A stretch of 64,000 nt of DNA from assembly GCA_947044405.1 (NCBI GenBank), contig CAMRHE010000067.1, positions 6,763,501 through 6,827,500 on the forward strand, written 5' to 3'. The position numbers and the translations under genes are program-made. Every line of letters starts with the position of its first letter. Position 1 is the first letter of the stretch. This DNA is from Leptodactylus fallax. Lineage: Eukaryota > Chordata > Amphibia > Anura > Leptodactylidae. A model generated the notes under the pieces. That model did not search any database, was not told the DNA's origin, and worked only from the letters and a program-made list of their open reading frames with translations. This document shows positions 59,039 through 64,000 of this stretch, piece by piece.

Positions 59039-59639
59039 TAGAGATGAGCGAATCGAAGCTGACTAAGTGGAATTTAATCCGAATTTCAGGAAATATTCGA
59101 TTCGCATCGAATCCGGATTTCCTCACGCGTCGTGGTAACGAATCGCTTTTTTTCATAAAATGGCTGCTGCACATGTTAGGACATGGGGCAAGGAACTCTT
59201 GGAACGCAGGTTCACCTACAATGCCATGCGTGCAGCCAATCAGCAGCCAGCCAGCCCTGTGATGTCACAGCCCTTTAACCCCTTCGCGACCGCCCATGGC
59301 ATCGGGAGCGGGTGTTAGCTGTAACTGACAGCTAACAACCTGATATATAACCTCTGATCGGAGAACAGCTCCGATCACGTGTTTTAACCCCTTGGATGCC
59401 GTGGTCAATCATGACCGTGGCATCCAAGGGGTTCAGCCAAGCTATATGTCTCCCTCGGCACCCCCCGCGGTGAGATCGCATCTTCTGCAGCATGTTCTAC
59501 ACCACCATACAGGCTCTCTGCAGCCAGGAAATAGCTATTTTTTTTAACGCGATTCGACACAAATTAATTAGGATCAAATCGTATCGGAAAATTCGGCAGA
59601 GCTGCCGAATCAAATTTTTGAAAAATTCGCTCGTCTCTA
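59039..59639. mobile_element. hAT-type MITE with TAGAGATGAGCGAA ends, copy 2 (inverted)
   Basis: TAGAGATGAGCGAATC at the left and TTCGCTCGTCTCTA at the right. The flanks ATCATAAC and ATCGTAAC are an 8-bp duplication with one change. Internal sequence (ACAATGCCATGCGTGCAGCC, AACCCCTTCGCG) matches copy 1 in reverse orientation. Confidence 0.8.
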
Positions 59640-60139
59640 ATCGTAACTGTTTTGTTATCTTCTCCAAGTTTTTGATCTTTCTTTTCGGCTCTTTTCTGTA
59701 CCTTTTGTATGAAATTGTAATTGTTCAAAATTTTAATAAATATTACAATTAATAAAAAAAGTGATGTCATATTCATGATATAAGTCATCCGCTGCTGACA
59801 GTCATCAGGCTCTGACTACTGGTACGCCTACTGGTAGTCTGCAGAGATTAGTTGAGCTATATGGCCCCTTAAATATATACCAGACACAGTGCCACCCCAT
59901 CTTGGCATGATGTTTACCACTGACCGGGGCGTGTAGAGACCCATGAACATGTGATTAAAAGTGAGATAAACTGGCAGGAAAAAGCACAATCTATGATATA
60001 TACTGTACATGGATGTGCTATCCGCTATAGCACAGAATGAAGACTGGGGAAATTCTAACCTGTCTGCTGTTTCAGGTGGAAATAGAAATTGTGTCCCCAA
60101 AATAGATATGAATCAAAAGCAATCCTATAGAAGTAGCAA
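59640..60139. other. No gene recognised
   Basis: Unclassified sequence. Confidence 0.5.
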
Positions 60140-60530
60140 ATTTTAAAGAACTTTTCTGGGATAAAAATATTCTGGGCCAAAGGATAGGTCAACATAATCA
60201 GATTAATGGTTGTCCGACACCCAGCACCCCCGCTAATCAGCTGCACACAGTGGCCAATGCTGAAAAAATAGGGAAGAAAGCAGACAGTGCTGTTCTCTGT
60301 GTAGTGGTCAGACCCTGCACTGCAGATCAGCTCCTTATATGAAAAGGAGCTAAGCTGCAGTGACTCCGTTCAGCCACTACACAGAGAACAGCATTGTCTC
60401 CTTCCCGCTCCATTGTCTGTGCATAAGCTGCAGAGAAGATCATATTGATGGGGGATCAGAGTGTCTGTCCCCCGCAAATCTGATATCAGTGACCTATCTT
60501 TAGGATAGATCATCAGTATTTAAATTTTGA
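60140..60530. repeat. Decayed T2-like MITE with inner palindrome
   Basis: GCTGTTCTCTGTGTAGTGG and CCACTACACAGAGAACAGC form a perfect inner inverted pair. GTCCGACACCCAGCACCCCC and ATCAGTGACCTATCTTTAGG are family signatures. Outer ends eroded. Confidence 0.55.
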
Positions 60531-60576
60531 TAACAGCCATTGAAAAAAATCTGAAAAAGTTGTGTGCCAAGGGTAG

Positions 60577-60945
60577 TCTGACCCCCTGTTGTTTATCACA
60601 GGATAGGTTACCAGTATATGATTGGTGGGGGTCTGACACGCAGACCCCAAACCATTCAGCTGATCTGGCTCCCTCCTGGCATTGGAAGGCATCGCGCTGG
60701 AAGGAGCCAAAAGCAGCGCTGTTCCTATTCAAGTAATCGGACCAGAGCAATAATCTGGCGCCACCACTATACAGTGGACAGAGTCTGTGCCTTTTACCGG
60801 AATATAAGCAGTGCTGATTTGGCTTATATCAAGCATTATAGATTCTGGTGCCAAGAGGTAACCAGATCAGCTTATCAGTGCGGAGTCCTGGTTGACGGAC
60901 CCCCACCGATCAGATAATGATGACCTAACCTGTGGAGTCAAATTA
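60577..60945. repeat. Decayed T2-like MITE
   Basis: Signatures GGTGGGGGTCTGACACGC and GGACCCCCACCGATCAGATA face each other as inverted subterminal segments. The outermost ends are missing. Confidence 0.5.
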
Positions 60946-63746
60946 AACTTTGCTACATCTGTAAGTGATGTGCACAGCAACATGTTTATGAGAAGCGTGA
61001 AGGCAATAGTCAGCCATGTATGTGTTAAACTGACAACTATCTCATGTGTATGGCCAGCTTTGGTCCAGGGATGAACAACATTTTTGCCACAATGCTGCTC
61101 CCCGCAGTCAGGGATAGGCACTGCCTTAGGTCTAGTGATCCCCTATCTTTAGGATGCTGCACTTCAGCTTGATAAAGATCTCTTACATTTACTGTTCATA
61201 ACAAAAAGTCTCATTTATTTCTGAGTCACACATCTTTACTAATGTTCTGCTGTCGTCAGATATTCTATGGTTGGATATTTCTGGAAGCAGTGGGATGCAG
61301 TTTCATGCACTAATACTTACAAGAAGAACTCCTTCAAAAGGTTTTATTCCTTTTTGCTATATTTTGATGTCATTACTAAAGTTTTTTCCCCCCAAGATTC
61401 TACTAATAGTCAGATGTTGCCCTGTCTTGGCATTTTTTGCAGAAATGTATGGTCAGCGCCTGTTGTTTCTGAAGATGGACCTTTGGTGATCAACTGAGTA
61501 TTGGGCCAACTTCAATGGAAAAAGGGGTTCCTGAGATGGACAGTATGGTACCTGTCCAAAAATATAGGTTAGATCCCTCCAAGACAGATATGGTTTATAA
61601 ATCTAGAAACAATAATAGATTAGATCATGTAGAACAGATTTCTTTATGATGGTGTTTTTCTACTTTTATAGACTTTATGCACAAGTCCACATGAAGATAG
61701 GACCCATCAAAGACTGAGACCCAGAGCATCCCTGCATTTAAGAAACTCAAGGAGTATTTGCTACTTAAATTTTAGGTAAAGGCATGGCTTAGGCAGAGCT
61801 ACACCCTCCATCAGAGGTAACATGTAGGCAGAGAAGATGTCAAGAACAGGAGGAACAAGGCAGAAGAACTGTGAGATGTCCCTATCAAAAACTAAGGCTT
61901 CATTTACATCATGACTTCCAGTTTTACAGGATTCATGATGGATACAACGAATCCATCATGATTTGTTAAGATATATTTGAAAAATTTACAAGAACCAAGA
62001 ATGTCAACCCAGCCCGCAGATAGATAGGTTAGACAAACAGTTTTCCAATTTTGAATTGCTGTCTCTGTTGCCATTTTTGTCCATACGCATATTAGCCCTT
62101 TGGAGCAATGAAGGCATTGTCATTGCTCCAAAGACGTAAGCAGCAATGCCCTTTTGGCTCCGAAGAGCATATTGACACAAAAGGCGAATACATTGGAGAA
62201 GACCATTGGATTCAGGTGACCCTAACCTACCTATTTACGGGGCTTGATAAGCTAGGTTCCTGTGACAGACTCCCTTTAAACCCTCATTGACCTACAATGG
62301 ACCATTAGTCAGGTTTACATTTTTATTTTACTGGATGAAACAGAACATTTCTGCATTTCCGACCATCCAATAATGATGGGAAAATGACAGAATTTCTATC
62401 CAATAAAGATAATTGTGTGAAACCTGACGGACCCATTAAAAATCAATCGGGTAAAAAAAAAATGGATCGATCGGATCTGTAAAAATACAAACCTTGACTC
62501 CAGTGTGAACAAAGCATTAATAATTCATCTCTGCAGAACAGACTGAACGCTGAGATGTTATGGTGTGAAGCAGAGGACAGATACAGTCAATGGGAGGTGG
62601 AGTAGAATTATTACATGTCCTCTTCATTATCATCTTTTCGGACTAAATATCAGAAAATTACTGTACAAAAAAGAAAGTTTCTGTTTTGCTAGAATTGACC
62701 CATATTATGAAAAGCCGCTCTGTATAAAACAAAAAAATCTAAAAAAAAACATTTAAAACAACAAAATAAATGTAAAAAAAACAAAGATGTTGTTCTCGGC
62801 CATAATATTTAAAACATATTAATTATACCGAGCCTAGAACTACAAAAGCGCGGCGGGCTTTGAAGCCAGAATGCTGTGAATACTGCAGAACTCTTTGAAG
62901 TTTCTCATTTCTCAAGTTTTCTACTCATAATACATAAGGGAACTATGGAAGAGATTAGCTCTGACTTTCAAGGGACCTTTCCTTTATGCTGCGAGACCCT
63001 GACTATTTGTCACTAAAAAGCATCCCTGTGTTGGCGACATTTTTAAATGCGCAATCACTTCACAACAATGCGCCGCCCCCCCCCTTTCCCCGGCCTATTA
63101 TTTCCATTTATTATAATTGATATTTTAATTTATTGTAAATGAAATTGAGATGTGTCTGTAATTCTAACGCTGCACAATGTGTCTTAGCTCTTAGCAGCAA
63201 AAATACTAATGAATCTTTTTTTCATTAATTACATTTTCACAAAGGAAATTCATAGTGTTACGAAACAAAAAGTGGCATTCAGAGACGTAGGATGGATTTA
63301 TCTTTTTGACCTATTGGTAATGTGTTTATAATCATCACATTTCTTATGGAAGTAATTGAATAGGCAAATTTAGAATAATATTAGAATTGATGGAAATACA
63401 TTTACTAGTCATTGGGCTAGGGTAACCTCTGATAGCCAACTTGCCACTCCATGGATAGTGGTATTACAGGTATTGAAATGAATGGCCAGCTATGTCAAAT
63501 ATGGATGGGCTGGGACCACATGAGAATTGCTCTTTGCTCTAGTTATAGGGGATCCAGTGCGGAGCACTCCCCTGTATGACGTCCATATCTCCTGCATGAG
63601 ACAGCCCCTTAAAAGGAAGTGTAGGGAACTGCCATTTCTACTAGTATATAATGTATCTGGCTTCTTTGCCCCTGCGGTTGGGCTTCAGAGGCCCCCGGGA
63701 TTTAGTGGGAGTTTTTTTTTTAAAAAATAGGGTGGGAGACGCGTGT
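60946..63746. other. No gene recognised
   Basis: 61939-61971 contains a hairpin (TCATGATGGAT / ATCCATCATGA). 61890-62520 may be a worn MITE. 62820-63260 is AT-rich, lacks repeat hallmarks and is a candidate conserved non-coding stretch. A 10-bp C run lies near 63074. Confidence 0.45.

Positions 63747-63793
<47 letters not shown>
63747..63793 (+). repeat. Poly-G run, 47 bases
   Basis: Uninterrupted G on the plus strand, preceded by GACGCGTGT. It would encode poly-Gly in all three plus-strand frames, an artefact. Length may be misjudged by sequencing. Confidence 0.9.
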
Positions 63794-63794
<1 letters not shown>

Positions 63795-64000
63795 GACATG
63801 TTATGTCTGGGGGAGTCTAAGAGCCACTTGTTCCTCTTTACTTCACAGTATATAGTTAGGTATGTGTTACCCCCTATATACTCACAGGACCTAGCTAGTA
63901 ACCGTAGTTAGGGATCCATATATATATATATAGTTCAGGGCAGTGATAGGTTAGGCTTCCGAAGGCCAACTAGCTAGTTAGAGGCCCGGTGGCACTAGTA
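63794..64000. other. Unclassified window end
   Basis: GATCC followed by (AT)n, then repeated AACTAGCTAGTTAG-like palindromic motifs. It could be the edge of an element continuing outside the window. Confidence 0.35.

Noticed and set aside
63651..63911. Gly-rich 86-residue frame
   Set aside because: Produced by the 47-base G run.
1..64000. tRNA genes or tRNA-derived SINEs
   Set aside because: I looked for paired A- and B-box motifs and found only isolated partial matches such as GGGTTCAAAC near 15838, without a cloverleaf.

Overview
The window reads as vertebrate nuclear DNA with no host gene, most likely from a frog or toad. Reasons: it is AT-rich and full of stop codons. Its dispersed repeats look amphibian: TTAA-flanked elements with AAAGGG-type ends (T2/Kolobok style, known from Xenopus), CR1-type LINE tails, Tc1, hAT and piggyBac elements, and many palindromic MITEs. 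I see no rRNA, tRNA, CRISPR array or bacterial-style gene. The species call is inference.

Layout. 1-21.6 kb: sparse MITEs, a hAT-like element with CAGGGCTGTGG ends (11560-13378), a TTAA MITE (15766-16125), a CR1 LINE remnant (18250-18515) and a long T2-like copy (19815-20423). 21.6-26.3 kb: an (ATT)n tract, a 380-bp tandem duplication, a 31-bp minisatellite (24324-24872) and a palindromic MITE. 27470-28787: the most unusual locus. A 312-bp tandem unit carries a hammerhead-ribozyme motif and is arranged as two equal 518-bp inverted arms between short direct repeats. 28.9-37 kb: T2-like MITEs, a second copy of an unnamed dispersed repeat, and a 34-bp minisatellite beside a CR1 ORF2 tail. 37192-38840: a nearly intact Tc1 transposon, the only long gene-like ORF in the window. 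39-48 kb: nested MITEs and another hAT-type repeat.

48.5-54.2 kb is a Russian-doll locus. A 32/34-bp minisatellite is split at a TTAA by a piggyBac element (49843-54090). That element is split by a hAT-type element (50209-52397) with a perfect 8-bp target duplication, and the hAT element carries its own 30/31-bp minisatellite of the same family as the 24-kb array. 55-64 kb: two hAT-type MITEs with 8-bp duplications, a shrunken Tc1 containing a T2-like insert, a probable Penelope-like reverse-transcriptase fragment, degraded T2-like MITEs and a 47-base G run.

Functionally the genes are selfish elements: one DDE transposase close to intact, and remnants of piggyBac, Tc1, CR1 and Penelope-like proteins. 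The MITEs presumably depended on enzymes supplied from elsewhere. Positions of degenerate element edges are approximate. All family calls rest on motif recognition by eye, not on a database search.
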